Of a DNA stretch of 64,000 nt, positions 24,998-33,440 are shown piece after piece. Source of the stretch: Dyella mobilis (GTDB lineage: Bacteria > Pseudomonadota > Gammaproteobacteria > Xanthomonadales > Rhodanobacteraceae); contig NZ_JADIKF010000039.1 in the NCBI RefSeq assembly GCF_016904945.1, positions 806,001 through 870,000 of the forward strand, given 5' to 3'. The position numbers were made by a program, and so were the translations under genes. How positions within the stretch are numbered: position 1 is the first letter of the stretch; each line of letters opens with the position of its first letter. The notes beneath the pieces are model-generated. The model worked only from the letters and a program-made list of their open reading frames with translations. It was not told where the DNA came from and ran no database searches.

Positions 24998-26185
24998 TCA
25001 GTGGGAAGTGCCGAGATTGGCGTCGATGATTTTTTCGGCCTGGGCGTCCGCCTGCGCCGCCACCTGGTCGTAAACCGACGTTTCGGCGGGAGGCTGTTGC
25101 GATGCGCTGGCCAGCACCGGTCCCTGGTCGTTGGTGATGTCGACCGTCACATCGGCCGACAGGCCCACGCGCAGCGGATGCTTGTCGAGTTCGCCGTTAT
25201 CCAGCGCGATGCGCACCGGTACGCGCTGCACGACCTTGATCCAGTTGCCGGTGGCGTTTTGCGCCGGCAGCAGCGAGAACACGCTACCGGTGCCGGCGCC
25301 AAGGCCGATCACCTTGCCGTGATATTCGACGTCGCTGCCATACATGTCGGTGCTGATTTTCACCGGCTGACCGATGCGGATGTGGCCTAGTTGGTTTTCC
25401 TTGAAGTTGGCATCGATCCACAGATCGTGCAGCGGCACGATGGTCATCAGTTGCTGGCCCGGTGCGATGCTGGCGCCCAGTTGCACGCTGCGCTGTGCGA
25501 CATAACCGCTGACCGGCGCGACGATGGTGTTGCGCTGGGCGGCGATCCAGGCTGCGCGGAAATTGGCGCGGGCCTGTTGCACGGCCGGATTCTGCGCGAT
25601 GTCGACACCTTCGACCGTGGCGCGCGAAGCATCCGCTTGCGCCTTGGCCGTGTCCAGCGCTGCCTGCGCCTGTGCGACCGCGTCACGCATGTGCTGCACG
25701 ATTTCCGGCGATTCGGCCTGCGCGGCGACCAGCGGCAGGTGGCGCTGCAAGTCGGCCTGAGCCTTGCGCAGATCGACCTGGCGTGCGGCCACCGTTGCAT
25801 CGGCGCTGTTCACGGTATCCGTCTGCTGGCGCACCTGGCGCACGGCCTGCGCGAGCGCACTGCTGGTTTGACGCAAACGCACGTCGGCGTCGGTGGGATC
25901 CAGTTTCACCAATACCTGGCCGGCTTCGACGCGCTGCGTGTCGTCGGTGAGAATCGCCACGACCGTGCCGGACACCTGTGAAGACAGCGCAACCTGGTTG
26001 CCGCCTATATAGGCGTTATCGGTGTTTTCGCGTTTGGAGAAGACGAACAGCCAAAGCAGGAACCAGATCAGCCCCGCAAGCACGAACACCGCGGCGACGA
26101 TAAACAGGGCCCGGCTGCGCTTGGCGGGATCCTTCGCGGCAAGGCCGCTGTCGTTGGCGTCTTTGGAGGTATCAGAGGCGCTCAT
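24998..26185 (-). CDS. emrA: EmrA-type membrane fusion protein
   Basis: This 395-residue periplasmic adaptor has a cytoplasmic N-terminus, one helix (about 27-50), then the biotinyl-lipoyl half-motifs GGNQVALSSQVSGTV and NTIVAPVSGYVAQRSV separated by a long helical hairpin (about 110-210, rich in Ala/Gln), and a beta-barrel. It links EmrB to the outer membrane factor. The start lies 14 bases inside the end of the upstream gene. Confidence 0.92.
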   Translation of the reverse strand: MSASDTSKDANDSGLAAKDPAKRSRALFIVAAVFVLAGLIWFLLWLFVFSKRENTDNAYIGGNQVALSSQVSGTVVAILTDDTQRVEAGQVLVKLDPTDADVRLRQTSSALAQAVRQVRQQTDTVNSADATVAARQVDLRKAQADLQRHLPLVAAQAESPEIVQHMRDAVAQAQAALDTAKAQADASRATVEGVDIAQNPAVQQARANFRAAWIAAQRNTIVAPVSGYVAQRSVQLGASIAPGQQLMTIVPLHDLWIDANFKENQLGHIRIGQPVKISTDMYGSDVEYHGKVIGLGAGTGSVFSLLPAQNATGNWIKVVQRVPVRIALDNGELDKHPLRVGLSADVTVDITNDQGPVLASASQQPPAETSVYDQVAAQADAQAEKIIDANLGTSH

Positions 26186-27731
26186 GGTCGGGGGCTCCGG
26201 CGGAATTCGAGGTGGATGCGGTAGAAGAGGAATTGGGCGCTGCGGCAGCGTCGATGTCCGAGCGATAGCCGCCGCCTAGTGCCTTGATCAGCGCGAGGTC
26301 CGTGCTCAGCGCCTGCGCCCGCAGGCTGACGGCCTGGTCGCGCTGTTGCAGCAGCTGCGCTTCGGCTGCGAGGCTCTGGCGGGCGTCTTGCGTACCGCGC
26401 GCCTGGCGTGCGCGAGCGGAGGCGAGCAGTGCCTGGTTGGCGTTGATCTGCGTTTGTTGCTTCACGCGGCGGGCAGCAATCTGCTGCGCGGTAACCGCCT
26501 GCGTGCCGACGTCGCGCGCGGCATTGGTCACCGACACGTCGTATTGCGCAATGGATGCATCCAGCTGTGCGCGGCTGGCGCCGTAGTTGGCTTTCAATCG
26601 TCCGCCCTGAAAGATCGGCAGATGCACCGCCGGCGTAATGCCGAAGACGCGGCTGCCGGCCGTAAACAGGTTGCCGAGATCGCCCTTACTGCCGGTCATC
26701 AGGCCGGGAATCGAGGGGGAGCCTTGATTGGTGCTGGACAGTCCGGCCATCGCATTGATGCTGACGTCGGGGAAATATTCGGCGCGCGCGACGTCGACCT
26801 GCTTCAGTGCGGCTTCGATCTGCCAGCGGCTGGCGGCGATGTCCGGGCGGCGAGCGATCAAATCCAGTCGCACGTCATCGGGCAGGGCGCCTTCGACATC
26901 AGGCAGCGCGTGAGGCGTGAGCGCGGGCAGCTCCGACGGCGATACGTTGGCCAACGCCGCCAGGACCACTTTGCGCAATTGAACCGATCCTTCCAGGGTA
27001 ACCTGCGCCTGTTGCGTGGCCGCCAGCTGCGCTTGCGCCTGTTGCACGGTGTCGGGCAGATCGACGCCCTGGTGCACGCGCAATTGGGCGATCTGCAGCA
27101 GTCTTGCCTGCACGGCGACCGACTGCCTGGCGAGAGTCAGCCGGCTCTCGTCCGCAAGCCAGCCGAAATAGGTGTCGGCGACCGCGTTCTGCAAAGTCAG
27201 TGCGGCGGCGCTGTGCTGGGCTTCGGCAGCGTGCGCCTGATCCAGGGCAGCTTCGATCGATTTGCGTTTCTTGCCCCACCAGTCGAAATCGTATTCGAGC
27301 TGTACGGCGAGGTCGGCCTGGTTGTACCAGTTGAAGCCGAGCAATGACGGCGGGATCAGTCCGTGGTCGCTCATGCGCTGTCGCGTGAGCTGCGCGCTGC
27401 CGTTGATGGTTAGGCCTTGCTGTGCCGCGGCAACGCGCACCGATTGTTCGGCCGTCTGTACGCGCGCATGCGCCTGGGCGAGATCCGGCGACTGTTTCAT
27501 CGCCAGCGCGATCAGTTCGTCGAGCTGGGGATCGCGGTACACGCGCCACCAGTCGGCATCTGGCCAGCCGGCACGCGTGGGCGCCTGCAAGCCGGCCAGC
27601 GGTACGTCGTCGCGCAGCACCGGATGCTGCAGCTTCGCCGGGATCATGCAACCGGAAAGAGCGATCGCTAGCAGCGTGGCACACGCAGCGGGGCGAAGGC
27701 GCAGGGCGGTGCGGTAGGAAACGGCATTCAT
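26172..27731 (-). CDS. Outer membrane efflux lipoprotein (NodT/OprM family)
   Basis: This 519-residue TolC-like channel protein has a lipoprotein signal (lipobox LSGC, Cys28), so it is lipid-anchored in the outer membrane. Two repeats of the outer membrane efflux domain are visible, with PLAGLQAPTRAGWPDADWWR near the start and coiled-coil segments such as ALTLQNAVADTYFGWLADES. The C-terminus is Ser/Ala-rich. Overlaps marR by four bases (ATGA) and emrA by 14, so the whole tripartite pump is one operon. Confidence 0.9.
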   Translation of the reverse strand: MNAVSYRTALRLRPAACATLLAIALSGCMIPAKLQHPVLRDDVPLAGLQAPTRAGWPDADWWRVYRDPQLDELIALAMKQSPDLAQAHARVQTAEQSVRVAAAQQGLTINGSAQLTRQRMSDHGLIPPSLLGFNWYNQADLAVQLEYDFDWWGKKRKSIEAALDQAHAAEAQHSAAALTLQNAVADTYFGWLADESRLTLARQSVAVQARLLQIAQLRVHQGVDLPDTVQQAQAQLAATQQAQVTLEGSVQLRKVVLAALANVSPSELPALTPHALPDVEGALPDDVRLDLIARRPDIAASRWQIEAALKQVDVARAEYFPDVSINAMAGLSSTNQGSPSIPGLMTGSKGDLGNLFTAGSRVFGITPAVHLPIFQGGRLKANYGASRAQLDASIAQYDVSVTNAARDVGTQAVTAQQIAARRVKQQTQINANQALLASARARQARGTQDARQSLAAEAQLLQQRDQAVSLRAQALSTDLALIKALGGGYRSDIDAAAAPNSSSTASTSNSAGAPDHERL

Positions 27732-28252
27732 GGCGGATCACCCGCTTCGTATTCGAGATGGCTGAGGTTGTGGGCGAGCTTGCGCAACAGGCGACCCAGG
27801 TTGCGCTTATCGGTTTGGCTGAAGCCGGCGAAGATGAGCTGCAGGCGCGGAAACATCCCGGGCAACATCTTTTGCACGAAGCGACGTCCAGCTGCCGTGA
27901 TTTGCATGACGACCTGGCGGCGATCGGCCGCGCTGGGTCCGCGTGTAATCAGCCCGCGCTTGACCAGCGCATTGGCGATACGCGTCATGTTGGTGGCGCC
28001 TTGCGAGGTGAATACGCACAGTTCGCCAGGGGTGGAGCTGCCGTCCGGGCGCGCAAACAGCATCACCAGCGTGCGGAATTCGCTGTCGTTGAGCTTGTAA
28101 GGCCTGAGCTTGTATTCGAATTCGGCATGCATGCGCTCGGAAAGCAGCAGCAGGACGCGGCAGAGCTTGGCGTCTTCGGGCAACTCCGGGATGGCTTTGC
28201 GAATGCCGTCGAAGCCTTCGTCGAGCCGTTTGAGGTGGTCGATCAGGGACAT
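27728..28252 (-). CDS. MarR-family repressor of the efflux operon
   Basis: This 174-residue protein has a winged helix at about 55-125: LNDSEFRTLVMLFARPDGSS, then CVFTSQGATNMTRIANALVK as recognition region and GLITRGPSAADRRQVVMQIT as wing. MarR/EmrR proteins repress the adjacent pump until a phenolic or other ligand binds. An inverted repeat lies 14-29 bases upstream of its start. No ribosome site is seen before the ATG. Confidence 0.9.
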   Translation of the reverse strand: MSLIDHLKRLDEGFDGIRKAIPELPEDAKLCRVLLLLSERMHAEFEYKLRPYKLNDSEFRTLVMLFARPDGSSTPGELCVFTSQGATNMTRIANALVKRGLITRGPSAADRRQVVMQITAAGRRFVQKMLPGMFPRLQLIFAGFSQTDKRNLGRLLRKLAHNLSHLEYEAGDPP

Positions 28253-28265
28253 TTCATTGATGCAT

Positions 28266-28281
28266 ATTTCACTGATGAAAT
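28266..28281. promoter_or_regulatory. Inverted repeat at the head of the marR-efflux operon
   Basis: ATTTCACTGATGAAAT has 6-bp arms (ATTTCA/TGAAAT) around CTGA, in an AT-rich stretch just before the marR start. Size, composition and position fit a MarR-type operator. Confidence 0.55.
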
Positions 28282-28346
28282 AAATGATGCGCCGAGGCCT
28301 GCGGCGTTTGCAAGTGCTGCCGTGCCCGCGAATGCCGGGTGAATGC

Positions 28347-29132
28347 TTACGCGTGACTGACCTGGGTGGAAATTCCGAACAGGCGCGCGACGTTGGCGCT
28401 GGTGGCTGCGGCGAGTTCCTGCGGGTCCTGATTGCGCAGGCCGGCGATGCAATTCAGCACATCGGGGAGATAGGAAGGCTCGTTGCGCTCTCCCCGGTGC
28501 GCGGCGCCCGGCTGGTCCGGTGCGTCGCTTTCGAGCAGCAGGTATTCGATCGGCATGTTGCTCACGATCCGGCGCAAGCGCTGTGCGCGTTCGTAGGTGA
28601 CGGGCCCGCCGATGCCCAGGTGGAAGCCAAGCTTCCACAATTGTTCGGCCTGTTCCTGGCTGCCCGAAAAACTGTGGACCACGCCGCGCAGGCCGCCGGT
28701 CTTGCGCAGCGCGGCGGTCACTTCGTCGAGCGCGGCGCGCGCATGCAGGATGACCGGCAGGTCGAATTCGCGGGCCAGCGCCAGCTGTTGCCGGAAAAGG
28801 TCGCGCTGTGCCTGTGCGTCGTGATCCGGCAGATAAAAGTCCAGGCCGATTTCACCCACGGCAACGGGGTGCTGCGTTGCCAGCCAATGCGACAGTTGGT
28901 CGAGGTCTTCGGGCCGATGGTTGGCCATGAACATCGGGTGCATGCCGTACGCCGGGAATTGTCCGCTTCCGGGTGTACACAGCGCCCGGATGCGCGGCCA
29001 GCTGGCAGCCTCGGTGCCGGGAACGACCAGCACGTCCACGCCTGCCGCACGAGCCCGCTCGAGAATGGCCCGACGGTCGTCGTCGAAGCGCGCGTCGTCG
29101 AGATGAACGTGACTGTCAGCAAGTTTTGGCAT
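28347..29132 (-). CDS. tatD: TatD-family metal-dependent hydrolase
   Basis: This 261-residue TIM-barrel hydrolase has the metal ligands visible: His8 and His10 (DSHVHLDD), Glu in AVGEIGLDFY, His in PVILHARAALDEV, His in VVHSFSG and Asp in LLESDAPDQPG. The family has 3'-5' DNase activity and acts in DNA repair. Its ATG is divergent from the lipoprotein gene with about 190 bases between. YcfH or YjjV would be equally fair names. Confidence 0.88.
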   Translation of the reverse strand: MPKLADSHVHLDDARFDDDRRAILERARAAGVDVLVVPGTEAASWPRIRALCTPGSGQFPAYGMHPMFMANHRPEDLDQLSHWLATQHPVAVGEIGLDFYLPDHDAQAQRDLFRQQLALAREFDLPVILHARAALDEVTAALRKTGGLRGVVHSFSGSQEQAEQLWKLGFHLGIGGPVTYERAQRLRRIVSNMPIEYLLLESDAPDQPGAAHRGERNEPSYLPDVLNCIAGLRNQDPQELAAATSANVARLFGISTQVSHA

Positions 29133-29323
29133 GGTTTCTGGCGGCTCGTGGTTCCGGATTCAGCGGCTGGCAAGGTAGTCTTCGCGCCCGGCTTGCGGAG
29201 CGGTCGACAGTTTGATTTTTCGGTCTAGGCCTATTCAGCATCTTGGCGTTTCAATGCTCAGCGCAAGATATCGCGGGGACGCAGCACATGCTGCGGTCGT
29301 TTTTAGGTACAGGAGATTCAGCA

Positions 29324-29977
29324 ATGAGTAAGTTCGTAGTCAATGCATTGTGCATGGGGCTGGCGACGTCTTTGGCGCTCAGTATGACCGCCTGCAACCG
29401 GCAGGCTAACGCCGACGCCAATGGCGCGGCCGCGGGCGCCGATCAGGCGGCGGCTATGCAGCAGGGTCAGCCGCAGGGTCAGCAGCCGGGCCAGCCGCCG
29501 GCAGGGCAGCCGCCGCAAGCGGCGGGCGATGACGGGCAGTATGCCCAGGTGGTCGCCGTAACGCCGGTTCGCCAGGACGTCAACAATCCCCAGCAGGTTT
29601 GCCACGATGTGGTGGTCAACCGCACCGTGCCGCCGAAAGACCAGCACCAGATCGCCGGCATGGCCATTGGCGCGGTGGCGGGCGGCCTGCTCGGTCACAT
29701 GGTGGGTGCGGGCAAGGGCAACGCCCTGGCCACGGCCGCGGGCGCCGTCGGTGGCGGTTACGCCGGCAAGCGGATCGAGGAAAGCCACCAGCAGGCAAAC
29801 GTTCAATCCCAGGTGGTTCACCGTTGCAGCACGGTTGCAAATAACAGCAGTAATATCGTTGCTTATGACGTGACCTACGTCTACAACGGAGTGACGCGCA
29901 CCACCCGCATGGACCACGATCCAGGCAACCGCGTTAGGGTGCAGCAGAGCGTAAGCGTCGTCTCCGATGCCCAATGA
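29324..29977 (+). CDS. Glycine-zipper lipoprotein
   Basis: Start ATG 29324 with AGGAGA upstream gives 217 residues and a lipoprotein signal (SLALSMTAC, Cys about 24). A Gln/Pro/Gly-rich low-complexity linker (about 45-75) precedes the glycine-zipper segment IAGMAIGAVAGGLLGHMVGA (about 133-152), like the SlyB/17-kDa antigen 2TM domain. The C-terminal domain (VTYVYNGVTRTTRMDHDPG) matches the tail of related surface lipoproteins. Likely lipid-anchored in the outer membrane. Followed 22 bases later by a second glycine-zipper gene. Confidence 0.8.
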   Translation: MSKFVVNALCMGLATSLALSMTACNRQANADANGAAAGADQAAAMQQGQPQGQQPGQPPAGQPPQAAGDDGQYAQVVAVTPVRQDVNNPQQVCHDVVVNRTVPPKDQHQIAGMAIGAVAGGLLGHMVGAGKGNALATAAGAVGGGYAGKRIEESHQQANVQSQVVHRCSTVANNSSNIVAYDVTYVYNGVTRTTRMDHDPGNRVRVQQSVSVVSDAQ

Positions 29978-29999
29978 TCGATTTATCAAGGAGGTCGTC

Positions 30000-30473
30000 G
30001 TGAAAGTGAAATCCAGCAAGTTCGGTGTAGCCGCAGCACTGCTGGTGGGAATGGCGGCGCTGACCGGTTGCCAGACCCAGCCGGTCTATCAGGGGCAGAC
30101 GACCTACGGTTATCGCGGTTGCCAGAGTTGCGGCGTCGTGCAGCAAGTGCAGCAGATCTACATCCAGCAGCAAGGCAGCAACAACTCCGTGCTCGGCACC
30201 GTGATCGGTGCGGTGGCCGGCGGCTTGCTGGGCAGCACGATCGGTCACGGGCGCGGCAACACGGCAACCACCGTGGTGGGTGCAGTGGCCGGCGGCGCGG
30301 TGGGTAACGCGATCGGCTCGCAGAACAGCACGCCCGGCGGCACCATGCCGGCCTGGCAAGTCGTGGTGCGCATGGACAATGGCCAGTATGCGACGGTTAC
30401 CCAGGTTCCCAATCCTGGCGTGCGTCCCGGCGACTATGTCGTGATCAGCAACAATCAGGTGTATCCGCGCTGA
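30000..30473 (+). CDS. Second glycine-zipper lipoprotein (SlyB-like)
   Basis: Start GTG 30000 is fixed by AAGGAGG five bases upstream and by the signal MKVKSSKFGVAAALLVGMAA followed by lipobox LTGC; an upstream ATG lacks both. The 157-residue protein has a glycine-zipper (VLGTVIGAVAGGLLGSTIGH) and a second Gly/Ala-rich repeat (VVGAVAGGAVGNAIG), then a compact C-terminal domain (VVVRMDNGQYATVTQ). It probably packs into the outer membrane. Co-transcribed with the upstream lipoprotein; a palindrome and a terminator follow. Confidence 0.8.
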   Translation: MKVKSSKFGVAAALLVGMAALTGCQTQPVYQGQTTYGYRGCQSCGVVQQVQQIYIQQQGSNNSVLGTVIGAVAGGLLGSTIGHGRGNTATTVVGAVAGGAVGNAIGSQNSTPGGTMPAWQVVVRMDNGQYATVTQVPNPGVRPGDYVVISNNQVYPR

Positions 30474-30484
30474 TTGGCGATGTT

Positions 30485-30514
30485 TTCAAATGGACGTCTA
30501 GACGTCCATTTGAA
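30485..30514. repeat. 30-bp perfect palindrome after the lipoprotein pair
   Basis: The half-site TTCAAATGGACGTCT is followed directly by its exact reverse complement, with no loop. It lies 11 bases after the stop of the second lipoprotein and 17 bases before a Rho-independent terminator. A stem without a loop is a poor terminator, so a protein site or a cruciform is possible. Confidence 0.8.
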
Positions 30515-30531
30515 TTGAAATTAAGGAAAAC

Positions 30532-30559
30532 AAAAAGGCCCTCGGAAGAGGGCCTTTTT
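30532..30559. terminator. Bidirectional Rho-independent terminator
   Basis: AAAAAGGCCCTC and GAGGGCCTTTTT form a 12-bp stem with loop GGAA and A/T runs on both sides. It lies between the convergent glycine-zipper lipoprotein and the SleB-like gene and can serve both. Confidence 0.92.
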
Positions 30560-30579
30560 GTTTCTGATTCGCGATGGGA

Positions 30580-31014
30580 TTAGTTGACCGTGTAGAACCG
30601 ATGATCGCCGATGGTGACGGCGCTTCGGTTGTGCGACCAGGCCGGACTGACCGACACGGTGGCAAAGTGATCCGCATGCGGTACGAAGAAGCGACGTTCG
30701 TCTGCGGGAAGGTCCCAGTTGGTGATCGATTTGCCTGCGATATCCCAGGCTTTCTGAAACGCCGTGAGATTGTCGATCTGCTGGGTGAGAGGGGTTGTGG
30801 TGAGCGCAAACTGATGCGGTGATTTCACCACATCGCACACCGTGCCGCCCCATTGACCGCGTTCGCGTCGACGCATGGCAACTTCTGCCACGGCCATCTG
30901 ACCGACCGTCGACTGGCTGCGTGCTTCCAGATAGACGGTGGTTGCCAGACAAGTCTGGTCTGCGAGCGGTTGGGGCAGTACGGACATCAGCCACAACAAC
31001 ATGGAAAGTTTCAT
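30580..31014 (-). CDS. SleB-like cell wall hydrolase
   Basis: This 144-residue exported protein has a signal (MKLSMLLWLMSVLPQPLA). The hydrolase_2 (SleB/CwlJ) pattern is visible: TVYLEARSQSTVGQMAVAEV, with Glu28-31 region as the likely catalytic acid, GTVCDVVKSPHQF, and the C-terminal HADHFATVSVSPAW. Family members cleave peptidoglycan in spore germination of Gram-positives; in proteobacteria they are found without spores and the role is unclear, probably cell wall remodelling in the periplasm. Confidence 0.8.
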   Translation of the reverse strand: MKLSMLLWLMSVLPQPLADQTCLATTVYLEARSQSTVGQMAVAEVAMRRRERGQWGGTVCDVVKSPHQFALTTTPLTQQIDNLTAFQKAWDIAGKSITNWDLPADERRFFVPHADHFATVSVSPAWSHNRSAVTIGDHRFYTVN

Positions 31015-31456
31015 ATCTGCCTCCAGCTTGCAGTACGTCTCGGCACTTCATGCGTGCCTTGACGCCGTTGCGGTGGACGGGCGGGCAGGCCGTTCCACCT
31101 GGATATATCGCCGGCACCGAAACTTGTGGTGCAAGCGGTTAGCCACGACAAAGTGGCGGAATCGACCGACATGTCCGATGCCGGTCGCCATCGTTTTGGC
31201 AAATGACGCTGCGGGCCTGAAGCCTTGCTGTGCAGCGCTTTCGCGCATACGGCGAGTTGTCCTCCGGCAAGATTTCTGCCGGGTCGCGCCGATCCGGACC
31301 CCTCCGGTTCGTCGCGTATGTCGGCACCCTGTGGGCAGGCGGGGCCGAAAAAAAGTGTTGGCGGAATCTAGTGGGGCTTCCCCTTCTTTGCAAGTGCCTG
31401 GCTTGTTGGGTTCACATTTTGCTCACATTGCGCTCGTGCTTTTCGATAGTGCGCAG
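31015..31456. other. 442-base stretch without a recognisable gene
   Basis: Lies between the divergently placed SleB-like gene start and the end of ygfZ. Open frames here have no ribosome site, no recognisable protein and poor codon pattern. No hairpin with a T-run, no tRNA-like sequence and no clear promoter is seen. It should hold the promoter of the SleB-like gene. Confidence 0.6.
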
Positions 31457-32260
31457 TCAATCCGCCCAGCTCTCCAGGATTCGCACTGCAACGCCATCAT
31501 CGCTAGTGATGTCAGTGCTTTGCATCATGCTGTTTGCTGTCTCGTCGGGCATGATGGCGAGCGCTTCGATACTATCGGAGTGCGTCGTAACGGTTAGTAA
31601 TCGCACGAACTCACGATTGTCGCGAAGCAGCTCCGCGCCATCCATCGCGGCCTTGGACAGTTGGATGCGATGCAGGTGCCGTTTGTTCCCGCCGCGATAG
31701 TGCAAACGCGCAACGATCTCCTGGCCTGGATAGCAACCTTTGTCGAGTGCTATCGCACCGAGTCGATGCAATGAAAGAGTGGGCGGAAGCCATTCGTTCA
31801 ACGCGGTATCGGGAAGCCACGGCCAGCCTGCGCGCAGTTGTGCGAGTTGCCACGTTTCATCTTGCGCAACTCTCGCACCCAGTTGCAGCGAGTGCGTACC
31901 GCAACCCATTCGAACGACATCGCCTCGCGTATCGACAACGTGCATGGGAAGCGATTCGCCGGTTCCAAGTTTGCACTCGTCCAACACATTCAACTTCACG
32001 CGCGAACGAAAAACGAAACGACGCAAAGCATCCGCGAAATGTGTTGCGTCGCCGCCGCGCAGAAGCAGCAGCAGGCGATCATCGGCAAGTCGCGCCAGAT
32101 GGAACAGGTTGCGCACGCGTCCTTGTGCATCGAGCCAACTGCTGAATTGCCACTGGCCGTCGGGCAGGGAGGCGACCTGGCTGGTGAATTGGCTTTGTGC
32201 GAAGGCGACGGCGTCAGGGCCTTCGAGGGTGACCGCTTGGGCGAGTTTGGATGTCGGCAT
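31457..32260 (-). CDS. ygfZ: Folate-binding YgfZ/GcvT-like protein
   Basis: Start 32260 (MPTSKLAQAVTLEGPDAVAF) gives 267 residues. The diagnostic YgfZ motif K-G-C-Y-x-G-Q-E is present (LDKGCYPGQEIVARLHYRG), with the reactive Cys. YgfZ uses tetrahydrofolate and helps assemble or repair some iron-sulfur proteins. It is divergent from the sdh cluster, which contains the Fe-S protein SdhB, a sensible neighbour. Confidence 0.9.
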   Translation of the reverse strand: MPTSKLAQAVTLEGPDAVAFAQSQFTSQVASLPDGQWQFSSWLDAQGRVRNLFHLARLADDRLLLLLRGGDATHFADALRRFVFRSRVKLNVLDECKLGTGESLPMHVVDTRGDVVRMGCGTHSLQLGARVAQDETWQLAQLRAGWPWLPDTALNEWLPPTLSLHRLGAIALDKGCYPGQEIVARLHYRGGNKRHLHRIQLSKAAMDGAELLRDNREFVRLLTVTTHSDSIEALAIMPDETANSMMQSTDITSDDGVAVRILESWAD

Positions 32261-32384
32261 GCGCGCTGTGATGGGGGCGGTGGGCGTATGGTGCAAGGCC
32301 GCAAGCGAATGCCTGCAACGCTTGGGGCGGTTCGTCAACTGGTTGTGCCGCTATGCCGCAAGTATTACGCTTTTGGCGATAACT

Positions 32385-32552
32385 ATGCCCGACACGTCCT
32401 CCAAACCCGCAACCCGTCCCGAACCCGCAGCAACGGAGCGCGCCGTCACGCCCGCTTCGCCGGTGCAGGAGAAGGAACCGGCCGGGCGACCGGCTCCGGA
32501 CCCCACGCGCTACGGCGATTGGGAAAAGAACGGGCGCTGCATCGACTTCTGA
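32385..32552 (+). CDS. Succinate dehydrogenase assembly factor 4-like protein (DUF1674)
   Basis: A 55-residue gene from ATG 32385 to the stop at 32552. The C-terminal signature PDPTRYGDWEKNGRCIDF is the DUF1674/SdhAF4 motif; the N-terminal part is Pro/Ala-rich and probably disordered. SdhAF4 binds FAD-loaded SdhA and promotes its pairing with SdhB. It lies 95 bases before sdhC on the same strand, which fits that role. The frame stays open far upstream, across ygfZ, but that part is an antisense shadow. Confidence 0.85.
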   Translation: MPDTSSKPATRPEPAATERAVTPASPVQEKEPAGRPAPDPTRYGDWEKNGRCIDF

Positions 32553-32647
32553 TCCATCGCGCTTTCGTTGCGTCGTGGACGAAAGCGTTGGCACAGGGGC
32601 GCAGGTGGCAGTGCGGGCATCAAGCGATTCCACCCAGGATAGCCGCC

Positions 32648-33043
32648 ATGGCAGACACGCAACGACCAATTTCTCCTCACCTACAGATATATAAGTGGCA
32701 AGTGCAGATGGTGACGTCCATCGTGCATCGCGCCACCGGCATCGCTCTGGCGGTGGGCATATTGATGATCGTTTGGGGCCTGCTCTCGCTGGCTGCCGGT
32801 GAAGACGCCTTCAATCAGTTCAAGATATGCATGGGCAGCCCGCTGGGTATCGTCCTGTTGATCGGCTGGAGCTGGGCGCTGTACTACCACCTGTGCAACG
32901 GCATCCGTCACCTGATCCAGGACACCGGCGCCGGTTATGCCATCCCGCAGTTCGTCCGCTCCAGCTGGATGACGGTGATCGGCAGCATCGTGCTGACGGT
33001 GATCACCTGGGCTTATGTGCTGACTGCCGGAGGTGCCGCATGA
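32648..33043 (+). CDS. sdhC: Succinate dehydrogenase cytochrome b556 subunit SdhC
   Basis: ATG 32648 is chosen (MADTQRPISPHLQIYKWQVQ), giving 131 residues. Three helices are visible. The family signature SIVHRATGIAL includes the first conserved His, and LYYHLCNGIRHLIQDTG carries the haem b ligand His and quinone-site residues. It anchors complex II in the inner membrane. The stop overlaps the sdhD ATG by four bases. Confidence 0.95.
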   Translation: MADTQRPISPHLQIYKWQVQMVTSIVHRATGIALAVGILMIVWGLLSLAAGEDAFNQFKICMGSPLGIVLLIGWSWALYYHLCNGIRHLIQDTGAGYAIPQFVRSSWMTVIGSIVLTVITWAYVLTAGGAA

Positions 33044-33435
33044 GCACGAACGCCAAGGATTTGCGCAATCCGCTCAAGCGCGCCCGCGGACTGGGTTCCG
33101 CTCAATCCGGCGTCGGGCACTGGTGGACTCAGCGTGTCACCGCTGCCGGCCTGGTCATCCTGGGCGTGTGGCTGGTGGTGCTGGTGCTGGGCCTGGTGCA
33201 TTCGGACTATGCGACCGCCCGTGCAGCCGTCGCCAAGCCGTGGAACGCGGTCCTGCTGATCGCGTTCCTGATCACGGCTTTCTGGCATGCCGTGCTCGGC
33301 CTGCAAGTGGTCATCGAAGATTACGTGCACACCCGCTGGAAGGAAATCACGCTTCTGGTGGCAATTAAGTTCCTCGCGGTGCTGAGCGTGCTCGCGGGCT
33401 CGCTGGCTGTGCTGCGCATCGCATTGGGAGCCTGA
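33040..33435 (+). CDS. sdhD: Succinate dehydrogenase membrane anchor SdhD
   Basis: This 131-residue protein has three helices (about 32-53, 66-86 and 103-126). The second haem ligand His is in [20 protein letters not shown], where the following Glu-Asp-Tyr matches the quinone-site residues of SdhD. Preceded by ATGA overlap with sdhC and followed 5 bases later by sdhA. Confidence 0.93.
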   Translation: MSTNAKDLRNPLKRARGLGSAQSGVGHWWTQRVTAAGLVILGVWLVVLVLGLVHSDYATARAAVAKPWNAVLLIAFLITAFWHAVLGLQVVIEDYVHTRWKEITLLVAIKFLAVLSVLAGSLAVLRIALGA

Positions 33436-33440
33436 GGTCG

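Noticed and set aside
30487..30512. The palindrome centre GGACGTCTAGACGTCC resembles two MetJ boxes (AGACGTCT).
   Set aside because: It lies after a stop codon, next to a terminator, with no methionine gene beside it, and MetJ is not expected in Xanthomonadales. The full 30-bp symmetry fits another explanation better.
30938..31597. A 219-codon open frame in the gap before ygfZ.
   Set aside because: No ribosome site, irregular composition and no recognisable domain; it overlaps ygfZ.
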